A DNA stretch of 64,000 bases from Methanotrichaceae archaeon (GCA_013178225.1 JABLXE010000003.1:186001-250000), one strand, 5' to 3'. Counted from the first letter of the stretch, positions 33,471 to 42,766 are shown. Program-made: numbers and translations. The notes: generated by a model from the letters alone, not told the origin.

Positions 33471-34054
33471 GCCTCTCGCCCTCCCCTTGCGCTTTCTCCT
33501 TCAAGCATTTCCGTCTCTTCAGGCATACAGTACTGCACTGTGCTGCACTTCTCGCATTTGTTCCTGTTCTCCGTGAAGTCGGGAATTTTATCGATGGTCA
33601 TGTTCTGGATGGCTTCCACCACCTCTTTTACTTTGTCCCGGTGCCAGTCGGTAATGGTAATCGCATAACGCTCATTGGTACCGAAAAGGTAAAGATAACC
33701 CATCCTTACCGGCTCGCCCAGGTAGTCCTCCAGCAGCATGCAGTAGGCGGCGAGCTGGACCTCGTCGTTGTCGAAATATGATTTGCCGTGCTTGCGCTCT
33801 ACCGGCGTTAGCTTGGTTTTTCCCTCCAGGAGGTCAATCTTCCCGTGCAGGTGGAGCTTTTCCGAACGCAGGTACATCTCCCGATACCACTGGCCTCTGC
33901 GACTCTGATGGGCATGGTCTGAGCGGCCTTCGGCCAGGACGAAGTTCAGGCCCTGGGTGTGGTAGAACATCAGGTAGTAAAGGCGGCGGGGGCAGTAGAG
34001 GTACTGGTTGAGGTCTGAGGTGTTGACGAGGGGGAGGCCACTTTCCATATTCAT
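33467..34054 (-). CDS. cas4: CRISPR-associated exonuclease Cas4
   Basis: 195 residues from the ATG at 34054, which overlaps the cas3' TGA by one base; an upstream in-frame ATG at 34087 lies inside cas3'. The iron-sulfur ligands are visible: C21 in YLYCPRRLYY and the C-terminal triad NKCEKCSTVQYC. The RecB-type nuclease core shows GKIDLLEG (Asp), TPVERKHGK (Glu-x-Lys) and EVQLAAYCMLL (the QxxxY motif). It trims and orients prespacers for Cas1-Cas2. The family size is normal. Confidence 0.93.
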   Translation of the reverse strand: MNMESGLPLVNTSDLNQYLYCPRRLYYLMFYHTQGLNFVLAEGRSDHAHQSRRGQWYREMYLRSEKLHLHGKIDLLEGKTKLTPVERKHGKSYFDNDEVQLAAYCMLLEDYLGEPVRMGYLYLFGTNERYAITITDWHRDKVKEVVEAIQNMTIDKIPDFTENRNKCEKCSTVQYCMPEETEMLEGESARGGREA

Positions 34055-36120
34055 CACTTTGCTGATAGTCTCTCGTGGATCACGCAATCAACGTAGATTG
34101 CATCCAGACCGATTGCCAGACTTCCATCCTTAAAATCAGTTAAAAATATATAATCATCTATATCATATAGTTTTTTTGATACTTTGCCTGTGTTTGAAAG
34201 GTATCTGCAAAACAACCCCGTAGCCTTAATATTATTTACGATCCGAGATATATCCAAACGGTCGTTAGGATTGCTGAAATTCTTCACTACGGGAAATATT
34301 CCATAGACCTTCTCAGGTCTCCGTTCTTCTTCGGGTATATCCATTTGGCTTGGATTTCGACCAACGAAAGACACATGTCTAGGTTTATCGATTAGATTAT
34401 TGATTACAGCATAGCCAACAACTCTTTCTGATACCTCTTCGATCCGTTTATGGTGCTCTTCAGGAACTACTTTTTTGAATTGTGATTTTGAGAAAACGTC
34501 CATGTGGGCCCAACGCAATAAGAAAAAAGCATTATATGTCCCTAATTTATTATTAATTGGGTCGAAGTAAGCGATATCTATACCATTGCCTCTAAAGCTA
34601 CTAAGCTCTTCCATCAATCCGAGCAATTCAGGTTTTGTGGATCTCTCCAGGTCACCTACATCCTCCACAATTTTTAATATATCTTTATCAATATCAGCTA
34701 AATAATGCTCTCGAATGAGCGCTAAGCCACTGCGGAAATAATTATCTTTTTTATCAGAAGGTAAACCTCCGGTTAATGGAGGGAACTTATGTTCATTTCG
34801 TATACCTCTTGCTTCATTTACACCAATGCCAAAGGCATTTTTATAGATATACTCATAGGCTTCAAGATATCCATATCTCCAACGAAAATTACTAGCAATC
34901 TTTGGATCATGCATAGTTTTTCGCAGATTCTCCTCCAATTGCTGGCGAGAAAGACAGTTAAAATTCTTAAAATAGTCAACTACGGCAGAAGGTGCAAAAC
35001 ATACTGACCTATACATTACTCCAGGAATGGGGTTTCTGAGCCTGCCAAACCGCTGCAAAAACTCGCTTACATTATGGCCTGAAAAAACTAAGCGCTGAAT
35101 AGCATAGTCTCCCTTAAAATCGATTCCTACCTCGACTGCTTTGTTTCCTATCAGAACATCGAAGGAGACGGTCATCGAGTCCTTTCTAAAACCACTGCGC
35201 TCACAGACGTTCCAGCCTGTCTCTCTACGAAGTACATCGCTGATCAGAGAAACCTCGTGAGCACTGTCAAAAATAATTGCCATTCGATTTCTGTCTTTGA
35301 ATTCCTGAAGCCAATTTAGATCGGATAATAGCATTTCCCCGGCCATGAAACGAGGTGCATGGCGAAACTCAAGTTCAACCCTTGGCATAATTGGTTTTTC
35401 ATCTACAATTTTGCTTTTAATACTGCTTTTTTCGGTATCAACAAGCTCTCCTCCGAGGACATTTTTAATTTTAGATTCGATCGTTTCATTTGGTGTTGCA
35501 CTGAGGAAAATAAATTTCCGCATTGCTGTGCCTTCAGTGCAAAGGACATCATGCAACATGAAAAGAATAATATCTGATTGACGCATGTCGTACAGGTGAA
35601 ACTCATCGAAGACTACTGTATTAATGAGATCTTTGAATACTGAATTGATATATTTATCATAGTAATATCCTTTTAGTGCGTATATAAAAATATCTGGATT
35701 TGTTATAATGATACCTCCGCCCTGACGGACCATTTTACGCACTATGTCTGTCAGAATCTCGCCCTTGGTTATCCTGTAGGATCGCTTATCTTTCATTAAG
35801 CCCAAGGTTTCCGCAGTAACGCATTTTATTTGCTTGTTTGAGTTCAAAGAGTCCCTGAGATGTTTAATAGATCGAAATTGGTCTTCAGCCAGTGCGTTGG
35901 TCGGATAAAGAGCAATTACGACACCCAAACCATTCTCCTTTAGAGCAGGGACTGCCCACGAATCTGTTTTCCCGGAACCTGTAGGCGAAGTAATAAAAAG
36001 AAAAAACTCCTCATAATTGCGTATCGTGTCCCGTGCAATTATCTGGTGCTTAAAAGGCAAATGATCGCCAATCAAAGGTTCGCTATCATACCGAGGAAGG
36101 GCAAGTTCATCAATAATCAA
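34054..36120 (-). CDS. cas3: Type I-D CRISPR helicase Cas3' (no HD domain)
   Basis: 688 residues, superfamily-2 helicase: Walker A SPTGSGKT at 45-52, motif II DEFH in TVVFDEFHLYD, motif III FLSATPN, and motif VI-like LQRFGRLRNP. There is no N-terminal HD nuclease; in type I-D the HD domain is carried by Cas10d instead. It unwinds target DNA for cleavage after Cascade binding. Its start overlaps the csc1 stop (ATGA). AT-rich, like csc1, csc2 and cas10d, whereas cas1, cas4 and cas6 are more GC-rich, which suggests separate origins of the interference and adaptation modules. Confidence 0.92.
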   Translation of the reverse strand: MIIDELALPRYDSEPLIGDHLPFKHQIIARDTIRNYEEFFLFITSPTGSGKTDSWAVPALKENGLGVVIALYPTNALAEDQFRSIKHLRDSLNSNKQIKCVTAETLGLMKDKRSYRITKGEILTDIVRKMVRQGGGIIITNPDIFIYALKGYYYDKYINSVFKDLINTVVFDEFHLYDMRQSDIILFMLHDVLCTEGTAMRKFIFLSATPNETIESKIKNVLGGELVDTEKSSIKSKIVDEKPIMPRVELEFRHAPRFMAGEMLLSDLNWLQEFKDRNRMAIIFDSAHEVSLISDVLRRETGWNVCERSGFRKDSMTVSFDVLIGNKAVEVGIDFKGDYAIQRLVFSGHNVSEFLQRFGRLRNPIPGVMYRSVCFAPSAVVDYFKNFNCLSRQQLEENLRKTMHDPKIASNFRWRYGYLEAYEYIYKNAFGIGVNEARGIRNEHKFPPLTGGLPSDKKDNYFRSGLALIREHYLADIDKDILKIVEDVGDLERSTKPELLGLMEELSSFRGNGIDIAYFDPINNKLGTYNAFFLLRWAHMDVFSKSQFKKVVPEEHHKRIEEVSERVVGYAVINNLIDKPRHVSFVGRNPSQMDIPEEERRPEKVYGIFPVVKNFSNPNDRLDISRIVNNIKATGLFCRYLSNTGKVSKKLYDIDDYIFLTDFKDGSLAIGLDAIYVDCVIHERLSAK

Positions 36121-36899
36121 CTTCGCATCCTCCTAAGGAAACGCACATCTATTGGCAGCACATCTTTAGAACCTAATTTAATATAAGAGCCCGAGAAACG
36201 TCCTTTCTGAAGCACGTCAAAAGGTTGCATCCTCTTGAACGATATATCTCCTAAAGGAACCGATTTAAGATCATCTATAAGCACAGGATGTGTAGTTATG
36301 TATTCACCTTCTGAAATGGAGGTGACGATCTCTTCCCACTCTATCAATGCTTTGCATCTTTTTTTGCCAAGTCGTACGTATGATGGCATATCGGGTCTAG
36401 TTCCATCGAAGGTTAGTACGTAAAATAGGAACCTTGCTCCCGGTTGAATTTGTTTTCTGGCACCATAGCGCCCTGTGGGAGTATTGGCATCGGAATCTGC
36501 TTTTGATAGGTTGTTCGATTGTACATACTCATCGCTTCTCGAGTTATTCAATTCGGTCGTGAATTCAGGTTTGTTGATTACTTTCGCAGGTGTTACGTAG
36601 ATAGTCTCAAAGAGCGACTCCGTATCTTCAAGGTATGTCGGATTTTGTTTTACAGAACTGCGGCCCCTTTTTGCTGGAAAATTTATATAATTACCTTTAG
36701 CGTATCCAAGAGCATAATACAACGCGGTGCTAAGGATAATAGGCTCCGTCGTGTAGTTATCCCCTGGTTCAACAGATGCGAAGAATAACTCGCTCATGAG
36801 CTCTAGCGTACCTTTAAAAGCGCGATTCTCATTTTTGTTCTGTGGTAGTAGGCTATTACTACTACCACTTTTTGATATCTGTTTAGCACCTGGAGGCAT
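36117..36899 (-). CDS. csc1: Type I-D Cascade subunit Csc1 (Cas5 family)
   Basis: 260 residues. A Cas5-like RAMP: the first strand and loop (FKGTLELMSELFFASVEPGDNYTTEP) are followed by the characteristic LSTALYYALGYAKGNY, then a variable insertion and a C-terminal RFLFYVLTFDGTRPDMPSYVRLGKKRCKALIEW segment (shown in part). It caps the 5' handle of the crRNA in the type I-D effector. It sits 10 bp after csc2 and overlaps cas3'. Identity rests on both sequence style and its place between csc2 and cas3'. Confidence 0.88.
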   Translation of the reverse strand: MPPGAKQISKSGSSNSLLPQNKNENRAFKGTLELMSELFFASVEPGDNYTTEPIILSTALYYALGYAKGNYINFPAKRGRSSVKQNPTYLEDTESLFETIYVTPAKVINKPEFTTELNNSRSDEYVQSNNLSKADSDANTPTGRYGARKQIQPGARFLFYVLTFDGTRPDMPSYVRLGKKRCKALIEWEEIVTSISEGEYITTHPVLIDDLKSVPLGDISFKRMQPFDVLQKGRFSGSYIKLGSKDVLPIDVRFLRRMRS

Positions 36900-36909
36900 T
36901 TTGATCTCT

Positions 36910-37941
36910 CTAAGCGCTTAAAAATGTACCTATTTTTGCAATTTGGTCCACCAATATTGATTTAACTACTTGATCGTCGCGAATATCTTCAAGAATATTC
37001 GAACTCTGAATCTCGCTGAATTTTAGATAGTTTATGCGCTGTTTATTAGAAAGCGATTCAAATGCATCTATTGCGATAGCCTTAATCTCATCTGTAGGCA
37101 AGGTATCTAAATACATGACTTCTTTCAGCCTTTCATCAACTTTTTTGCTATAGTCCGGATCCTTTTTATCGAGTCCCTGCTTAGCAAGTGTGAGCGCGAT
37201 CTCTTTAGCTACCTCTAGGCTCGAAGGACCTTCTCGATGGCTTGCGTAGATTCCAAGGATATGATTCTGAGTCTTTCCGAAACGTGTTCCTGTGGCCCCA
37301 TAGCGCGAATTACGATCAGTTATATTTAAAAAGAACAACACCTCTTCTGCAGTTGCATCCTTAAGGGTGACCACGCAAGGGAACAGAGTTCCTTCCTTGA
37401 AGAAATCCGGTTCACGGATAGCAGAAGTGGGCTCTTTTGAGTAATCGTCTCCCGGAGCATTCTGGAAAAACTCGTCCACTATTGCACTTAGCGCTCTTAT
37501 GGTATACGTCTCATCATACATAACTCGGGAAGTTATGCTCACGCCCTCTTCAGAGGCAGCGCTTCCAAATAGCGCACACTCCGGGCATCTTTGGCACATT
37601 TCGTTGACTTTCATGGTGCAGCCCTTCCAACCATCGTTGCCAATGACTCTGGACATTTCATTTGAGATTAGAGTGCGCTGCAACGCCTTTGCCTTTCTCC
37701 GGTCGCTGGCTACTTGCTTTCGGCCAAATAGCTTTCCTACAGTTTCTTCTATGCCGCCAACGCGGATCACTGCCGAGTTTGCTTCTATTCCGTCAGTCGT
37801 AAAACGGGCTGCACTTTTCAATTCTCTCAATATCAATACACTTACATAATTCTCCTTTGGTTTCTTCTCTGGTCTTTCAAGCGTGTACGGCTTTATGGCA
37901 TCTTTAAATTCAATTATGCTTTTTTTCTCAAAGTCACTCAT
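36910..37941 (-). CDS. csc2: Type I-D Cascade backbone Csc2 (Cas7 family)
   Basis: 343 residues. Contains the Csc2 hallmarks: LKSAARFTTDGIEANSAVIR near residue 41, a four-cysteine zinc finger C108, C116, C119, C122 (GCTMKVNEMCQRCPEC), then LFGSAASEEGVSITSRVMYDE and a late GATGTRFGKTQNHILGIYAS. Multiple copies coat the crRNA as the effector backbone. Its ATG overlaps the cas10d stop by four bases. Confidence 0.93.
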   Translation of the reverse strand: MSDFEKKSIIEFKDAIKPYTLERPEKKPKENYVSVLILRELKSAARFTTDGIEANSAVIRVGGIEETVGKLFGRKQVASDRRKAKALQRTLISNEMSRVIGNDGWKGCTMKVNEMCQRCPECALFGSAASEEGVSITSRVMYDETYTIRALSAIVDEFFQNAPGDDYSKEPTSAIREPDFFKEGTLFPCVVTLKDATAEEVLFFLNITDRNSRYGATGTRFGKTQNHILGIYASHREGPSSLEVAKEIALTLAKQGLDKKDPDYSKKVDERLKEVMYLDTLPTDEIKAIAIDAFESLSNKQRINYLKFSEIQSSNILEDIRDDQVVKSILVDQIAKIGTFLSA

Positions 37942-40900
37942 GTTTTGCCTCCTGTGCTTTTTGCGGATTCGACTTCAGCCTTCGCGGCCTTAAATGCAGC
38001 ATCCCTCTGGTAAAGGGTAGCCGCATAAAATCCATCAGAAAGATCATTGGACTTCTGCTTCAATTTCCCTGGTTGTCCATCAGCTATTTTATAAAATGCC
38101 AAGTCCACAAATGATTCAGCAAATTCTAATGTTTTGTCTGGATGATACATACCCGATTTATAATAGAATTGGTCATCACCAGCTCGCCTCATCATCTTCA
38201 ATAGGCTTCCTGCCACTGCATCAACGTAGTCTTCTCGCTTAAAGTCACCGTGTTTCTTGGCCTTAATCGCCTTTACAGATTCTCTAAATAGCCTTTCTAC
38301 CCGGTGAGGCTCATAGCCTTTGGGTATTGCAACTTTTAGACCAATATCTGCAAGTTCATGGATTGAATCTGCGGTCATCCTATTGCCTCCTGATCTATCC
38401 AGTCTTATCGCTTGATCTATCAAGCCAACTGCTGCATCTCCATCGTTTTCTGAATATCCTTTTGCTTTTTTGATGAAGATTCCGTCCTTGTTGCCTTTTT
38501 GATACTTGCGCTGTATCTCTTTCAATATGGCACTACCTGGAAAGAGACGAGTCCTGATTTTCTGTAAGTGTTTAGGCATCAATCCATCATCAAGTTCGTA
38601 CTCATACCCCAAATTTATGATAAGTGATGCCAACATAACTGAATTTTGAAGTTTTGACAAACTAATATTATCTCCGAAAATCCTTTTAACAGATGCATAC
38701 GGCGATTCAAGTTTCACAATTTCTCTGAATTCTTCGCCATTTGTTGCACAGATCGGATTCTCGCTAACTACAATACGACATCCAGTTGTTGCAGCAATGA
38801 TCATGCCCAAATAAGTACCCATAAACCAATATTCTGTGTCATTTTTTCGTGATTTGTTGAAAATGATGTCGTATGTCGAAAAGAGGGCTTTGAACCCCTT
38901 TCCCGAATATCTTAACATTTTTTGTCCGTAATCTGATGCGAGGTCTTTAGTTAGGACTTGGTATACAGGAACTTCTGATGATAGCATTTTTTGGGCGATC
39001 GCCCTTATGTTTGTTTGAGCATCTCCATCAAACATCCCAAGGGCATCTGAAAAGATCTCACTGAGAAGCGGCGTATAGAAATGATCTGGTATAAGCTTAT
39101 AATATATTTTTTTGTCACCGCCCTTTACTGCATGTCCCATACGTCTGAGTCCAAGCTCGATTACTACTGGCTCTGAAACCTCAAGTTTCGGTTTGGTCTG
39201 TGGAGGGCCAATTGGCAATCGGTTGGAATAAGTGTAGCCTAACATGCTCAAAGGTTGTGACGGAATACTCGGGGACTTTGAATCGTAAATGGTATCGTTA
39301 CTCAACTTGCATATTCCTGTTCCTTTTAGATACGCATCAAATTTGTTTAGCTTATTTTCAAATACGCCGTATGCCATAGACCCATTGAATTCGAGATTTT
39401 CTGAGATCCATACAAGCATCTTTTCTTTATATGGATATAAATACATAGACTCTAATTTATTCCAATCCTCAACAGAAATTTTGCTCTTATAGATATCTAT
39501 TAATTCATCAAGATATTTTAGTTTATCTTGATTAGCAGGGAGGTTTTTGAATGCTACACCATTTACTTCACGATCAAGAAGGTCACGAGCAATTGCATAA
39601 GAATAATTCCAAAAGCCTCCTACTTTATGATGGTCATCCTCTGAAGTGTCAGAGTAAGTGGATAGTCTATCTGTTAGCTCGCTGTTTACTCCAAACAACT
39701 TGCATGTCTCTGTTACTGCGTTATCTGTTTCTAATGCATGCAGTTTGATCAAAGGTTCGATGAACTGCATTCGTACGCCTGAAATTGCTCTTGAGTACGG
39801 TATTATCTCTCCGCCCCAGCCAATATCGACGCAAAAGTCCTCCTTTATATGGTGTCTGTATCCAACCTGGCTTGTCATCAAGCCAGTACCATTAATTTCA
39901 ATTTTTGAATAATTTACTTTTTCTCCATTAATTTCTACCTCTTGTGGTAGTAATGTGTACTTTCCTTTTTTCCGCTCTACACTTGAGCAATGAATTACCA
40001 CATCCCCTGCCTTAATCTCTTCATCATCTGCTTTTATGCTCTTGATCGCATTTGAAGGAATATCGATAACCTTCGCAGGTGGATACTGCATATCTGGCTC
40101 ATTGATATCGATTATAATAGTATTATTTTTAATATCAATTATAACCTTGCGATTTTTGGTATCTTCTTCGATCACAGCTGATGCCGTGAATGCAGAGAGG
40201 ACTTTCCTTAAGCCGGAATAGAAGAAATTAACATTATCAAATTTATACAATCCTTTACTGCCTTGTACGCTTTTATTTCTCTGAAGCTCTTTAGGGTCTG
40301 AAATCGCAGTATGAGCCTCATTTAATTTTTCCTTGAAGTGTCCATAAATATTTTCGATATCCTGCGCCGACTCCAGTTTGCATACGGTCCCCTCCCGTCC
40401 TACGTAGACGATCCCCCGTTCGAATATAAGAAGTGGAATTAAGCCTTTCTCTTTTGCCCAAGACGAGATGCCTGTGTGAACAAGATTGGAGAGTATTCCT
40501 GTCGATTCATTAAATTTATGATAATAAAAATCAAGGTCATCAGTTATCTGATCCAATTGCTTTTGCATGGATTCTGTAGCACACGGTACTTCGATGCTTG
40601 CAAGGGTATCTGCGATATCAGTCCACGGTTTATGTAGCATGAATCTGGTTGAGAGATTCGAATGATATCCAATACTACGATGTTGTGCTACTGCTACCGA
40701 TTGATAATCATGTGCATTCAACTTGGGCGCAAAATCAAATAATCCAAATTTTTTTGCCCAATTAGAGGCTTCCTCTTGGGAAATATCAAATTCTTCCTTC
40801 CAATCCTTTTCATTCAATTTATGAAGCTCATGTGCAACAAAAAGCGCAACTACCTCTTTCAATACCGATCTGTCCAATGGATATAGGTTACTACTATCGA

Positions 40901-41153
40901 GCGCCTCATTAAGTTCTATGATTGCCCAAACACCATTCCTGATGTGGCTAATCATTGGCTGGTCTACTTTTCCCATCTCAACGCTCTTTGCTGGCAGGTA
41001 AGCAACCCCAGAATCCAGCAATTTTGGATCAACCTGTTCGTAGTATTCTGCAAGAACATGGTATGAATCGGATTTGCTAATTGTTGGTAACGATTCCCTA
41101 TGCTTCCTAATCTCTTCAGCTGATATTGTGATTTCTGGTCTTCTAATTGTCAT
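37938..41153 (-). CDS. cas10d: Type I-D large subunit Cas10d (Csc3)
   Basis: 1071 residues from ATG 41153, which overlaps the cas6 TGA as ATGA; the open frame extends further upstream only because it runs through cas6. The N-terminal quarter is the HD-nuclease-type helical domain: VVALFVAHELHKLN (H108-E109, H111), NAHDYQSVAVAQHRS (H148-D149, H158) and GYHSNL (H164). The rest is a Cas10-like multidomain body without a visible GGDD cyclase motif, as usual for Cas10d. It cuts target DNA and recognises the PAM together with Csc1/Csc2. The first doublet is HE rather than the usual HD (see findings). Confidence 0.9.
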   Translation of the reverse strand: MTIRRPEITISAEEIRKHRESLPTISKSDSYHVLAEYYEQVDPKLLDSGVAYLPAKSVEMGKVDQPMISHIRNGVWAIIELNEALDSSNLYPLDRSVLKEVVALFVAHELHKLNEKDWKEEFDISQEEASNWAKKFGLFDFAPKLNAHDYQSVAVAQHRSIGYHSNLSTRFMLHKPWTDIADTLASIEVPCATESMQKQLDQITDDLDFYYHKFNESTGILSNLVHTGISSWAKEKGLIPLLIFERGIVYVGREGTVCKLESAQDIENIYGHFKEKLNEAHTAISDPKELQRNKSVQGSKGLYKFDNVNFFYSGLRKVLSAFTASAVIEEDTKNRKVIIDIKNNTIIIDINEPDMQYPPAKVIDIPSNAIKSIKADDEEIKAGDVVIHCSSVERKKGKYTLLPQEVEINGEKVNYSKIEINGTGLMTSQVGYRHHIKEDFCVDIGWGGEIIPYSRAISGVRMQFIEPLIKLHALETDNAVTETCKLFGVNSELTDRLSTYSDTSEDDHHKVGGFWNYSYAIARDLLDREVNGVAFKNLPANQDKLKYLDELIDIYKSKISVEDWNKLESMYLYPYKEKMLVWISENLEFNGSMAYGVFENKLNKFDAYLKGTGICKLSNDTIYDSKSPSIPSQPLSMLGYTYSNRLPIGPPQTKPKLEVSEPVVIELGLRRMGHAVKGGDKKIYYKLIPDHFYTPLLSEIFSDALGMFDGDAQTNIRAIAQKMLSSEVPVYQVLTKDLASDYGQKMLRYSGKGFKALFSTYDIIFNKSRKNDTEYWFMGTYLGMIIAATTGCRIVVSENPICATNGEEFREIVKLESPYASVKRIFGDNISLSKLQNSVMLASLIINLGYEYELDDGLMPKHLQKIRTRLFPGSAILKEIQRKYQKGNKDGIFIKKAKGYSENDGDAAVGLIDQAIRLDRSGGNRMTADSIHELADIGLKVAIPKGYEPHRVERLFRESVKAIKAKKHGDFKREDYVDAVAGSLLKMMRRAGDDQFYYKSGMYHPDKTLEFAESFVDLAFYKIADGQPGKLKQKSNDLSDGFYAATLYQRDAAFKAAKAEVESAKSTGGKT

Positions 41154-41998
41154 TTTTCCACCTCCCCCACCATCACCTTCACCGCTCCGCACCCGCGGGC
41201 CACCGCGCTCCCCACCCCGCTGTACTCCGCAAACCTGGCCAGCGCCAGAATTCCGTTCCTCATGCCCTCCGGCGCATTCTTGGCAAAAATATACCTGCAA
41301 CGGCCTTTGAATCCCGGCCTGAGTATCGGTCTTGGATGTCCCTTGACATTATCCATCACAGTATTCACCATCGCACTGTGCGTCTCGTAGGATAGCGGCT
41401 CCTCCATCAGGTAGCGGGCCATGTCGTCTCTTTCCAGAGCCATCCTCTGCCCTTCCGGACAGACCGCGTTCCATTTTGCCAGGAGCGAGGAGAAGACCGC
41501 CTCCCGGTGGGGAAACATCTCCATGACCTTGGTGTTGCGGTACTGGATACAGGTTGGAGAGATAAATTCAAACTCAAGGAATGTGCAGGTTTCCTTTCCC
41601 GCATCCATTAACAGTTCTTCAAAGCTTCTGCTGCTGCTTGCGGCCTCTTCCACCATCAGCGCTCCCTTTTCGAGCAATATGTCCTGCTCTCGCAGGATCA
41701 GCGGCTGGACTATGGCCCGGAAGATTTCCGCCTCCTTGGGATCGGTGATCCCGATACGAAAATTGTACCTATTGGCCGGGTCGAGACACTTGTGCCTGGG
41801 CCTCTGACTTCTTCCGAATTTCCCGTCCAGATGACTGAGCGATATTGAGCTTAGCGGCGAGTCGTGTGCCCGCCGCGAGGCTTTCTCGTCGCATCCGCGC
41901 ATGACGTTTAGGATTGCTGAATAGAGCTGGTAGCCCTCGCTCCATGGAATTTCTGTCGATTCCCTCGGGCGCACAACCAATGAAATCTTCTGCGGCAT
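41150..41998 (-). CDS. cas6: CRISPR endoribonuclease Cas6
   Basis: 282 residues from ATG 41998; an in-frame ATG at 42067 is rejected because a TATA box (TTTATATGG, about 42023-42031 minus) predicts transcription starting near 42000, and PQKISLVVRP is a typical first Cas6 strand. Two ferredoxin-like RAMP domains are present. The C-terminal glycine-rich loop reads GFKGRCRYIFAKNAPEGMRNG, followed by GVGSAVARGCGAVKV. It cuts the repeat RNA to leave the AUUGAAAC handle. It is the first gene of the operon and divergent from csa3. Confidence 0.92.
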   Translation of the reverse strand: MPQKISLVVRPRESTEIPWSEGYQLYSAILNVMRGCDEKASRRAHDSPLSSISLSHLDGKFGRSQRPRHKCLDPANRYNFRIGITDPKEAEIFRAIVQPLILREQDILLEKGALMVEEAASSSRSFEELLMDAGKETCTFLEFEFISPTCIQYRNTKVMEMFPHREAVFSSLLAKWNAVCPEGQRMALERDDMARYLMEEPLSYETHSAMVNTVMDNVKGHPRPILRPGFKGRCRYIFAKNAPEGMRNGILALARFAEYSGVGSAVARGCGAVKVMVGEVEK

Positions 41999-42048
41999 TT
42001 CGGATGGCGGTGAGATCTTAAACCATATAAACCTGTCGATATATGCAA

Positions 42049-42118
42049 TTAATGCATAATAATGCAAATGAGTATTTCAGTTTCATAATAGTGCAACGAA
42101 AAAACATTTATGCATTAA
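42049..42118. promoter_or_regulatory. Perfect 11-bp inverted repeats in the cas6-csa3 divergent promoter
   Basis: TTAATGCATAA (42049-42059) and TTATGCATTAA (42108-42118) are exact reverse complements; each contains ATGCAT. The right copy overlaps the probable csa3 TATA element (ACATTTATGC), while the left copy lies just upstream of the cas6 TATA box. They are the natural candidate sites for the wHTH domain of Csa3, allowing autorepression and activation or repression of cas genes. Confidence 0.6.
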
Positions 42119-42136
42119 ATGCTCTTGATTATTGAG

Positions 42137-42766
42137 ATGAAGACCTACATCTCCCTCTCCGGCTTCGACACCTCACAGATCGTCTCCCTGATAGTGAAAT
42201 ACGGAATCGAAGGCGGCGACCGCTTGATACTGATCCGCCCGGAGGATGAGACAGATCAGCGCGGTGAGGCCACTGTCCAGGCAGTAACGGCGCTCTCACT
42301 GCAGATCGACAGTTCAATCGATATCCAAATTCACCGCGTCGATCACCGGAATTTCGAGGGCATGGTGACCTCGATGATTGATCTGCTGGAAACGGCTGAG
42401 GGCACAGTCATAGCCAATCTATCTGGAGGCCCCCGTGAGCTTTTTTTGGCCTTCGCTGTGGCCTGCCTGGCTAAGTCTCACAAAATCAACAAGACCACCA
42501 ACTACAGCGATATCGATCGCGTCCTGAGAGAAATTGAGCTGCCAAGCATTGCCGCAACTGTTGATGAAAAGCTCAAGAGGGTACTTGAGGACGTCTCCCA
42601 CCACCAGCCCACTACCATCACCGACATCGCCCGTCGGCTGCAGATCTCCGAGAGCACCGCCTCCCGCCAGGTGGGCAGGCTTTTCGACCTGAAAGCTGTG
42701 GACCTGAGGCCGAGGGGCAAGACCAAGGAGGTGAGAATCACCCTCACCGGAAGGATGCTCATTTAG
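42137..42766 (+). CDS. csa3: CRISPR regulator Csa3 (CARF plus winged-helix)
   Basis: 209 residues from ATG 42137, chosen over ATG 42119 because MKTYISLSGFDTSQIVSLIVKYG matches the family start (shown in part: KTYISLSGFDTSQI) and because a TATA element about 27 bases upstream predicts a leaderless mRNA. Residues 1-125 form a CARF Rossmann-like domain with the ligand loop ANLSGGPRELFLAFA. Residues about 140-209 are a winged helix-turn-helix (TTITDIARRLQISESTASRQVGRL). CARF domains bind cyclic oligoadenylates. No Cas10 cyclase is seen in this window, so the signal, if any, must come from elsewhere. Confidence 0.93.
   Translation: MKTYISLSGFDTSQIVSLIVKYGIEGGDRLILIRPEDETDQRGEATVQAVTALSLQIDSSIDIQIHRVDHRNFEGMVTSMIDLLETAEGTVIANLSGGPRELFLAFAVACLAKSHKINKTTNYSDIDRVLREIELPSIAATVDEKLKRVLEDVSHHQPTTITDIARRLQISESTASRQVGRLFDLKAVDLRPRGKTKEVRITLTGRMLI

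Noticed and set aside
41154-41300. N-terminal 49-residue extension of Cas10d
   Set aside because: It is Gly/Arg-rich sequence read from the cas6 coding region in another frame; the ATGA junction at 41153 fits the operon pattern.
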